From Phoronis australis (lineage: Eukaryota; Phoronida; Phoronidae): DNA of 31,589 bases. A program made the position numbers and the translations under genes. Under the pieces are notes generated by a model. The model saw only the letters and a program-made list of their open reading frames with translations. It was not told where the DNA came from and made no database searches. Shown piece by piece: positions 31,574 through 31,589 of this stretch (positions within the stretch are counted from its first letter, which is position 1; each line of letters starts with the position of its first letter). The DNA lies in assembly GCA_002633005.1 (NCBI GenBank), contig NMRA01001223.1, positions 1,412-33,000 on the forward strand. Direction: 5' to 3'.

Positions 31574-31589
31574 GGGGGGGGGGGGGGGG
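31574..31589 (+). other. Terminal homopolymer of 16 G
   Basis: Window ends in 16 consecutive G directly after normal sequence; most likely a contig-end sequencing artefact or an unresolved homopolymer. Confidence 0.7.

Overview
This is AT-rich metazoan nuclear DNA. Protein-coding information sits in short exons with GT..AG boundaries separated by introns of roughly 0.3 to 5 kb, and most of the rest is non-coding. The protein families (a Tec-type cytoplasmic tyrosine kinase and CCDC181, a protein of motile cilia and sperm flagella), the intron sizes and the near-duplicate blocks around assembly gaps suggest a heterozygous marine invertebrate such as an echinoderm, hemichordate, amphioxus or cnidarian. 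The species cannot be fixed from the sequence. No prokaryotic, plasmid, phage or CRISPR features were found.

Left part (1-8135, + strand): six exons of a Tec/Btk-like tyrosine kinase gene. They give, in unbroken reading frame across five introns, a short Ser/Ala/Gly-rich linker, a complete SH3 domain, a complete SH2 domain, the SH2-kinase linker and the start of the kinase domain up to the glycine-rich loop. The PH/Tec-homology part would lie left of the window. The remaining catalytic exons were not found downstream.

Middle (8136-17707): no recognisable exon. It holds three single-N joins (8619, 9123, 12717), a 369-N gap (10814-11182), a 76-bp duplicate flanking one single N, and a block of about 2.1-2.5 kb present twice in direct orientation (10646-12716 and 12934-15451). 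The second copy shows the N gap is about 440 bases too short. This looks like unmerged haplotypes or a real tandem duplication. A perfect 17-bp inverted repeat lies at 15924-15979.

Right part (17708-about 31000, - strand): a complete CCDC181 orthologue. Five coding exons give a 549-residue protein, with a probable additional 5' non-coding exon near 30861-31000. Its introns contain a candidate non-autonomous DNA transposon (about 21130-21575), a diverged interspersed repeat shared with the kinase gene's intron, a 4 x 21-bp minisatellite and an orphan open frame at 28.7 kb.

Extreme right (31376-31547, + strand): the first coding exon of an unrecognised secreted or membrane protein, with a good signal peptide and an in-frame splice donor, head to head with CCDC181. 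The window ends in a run of 16 G that is probably a sequencing or assembly artefact. I saw no clear new biological system. The points most worth checking are the missing kinase exons, the duplicated block, the divergent promoter with its secreted-protein exon, and a cysteine-paired exon-like segment on the minus strand at 3.6-3.9 kb.
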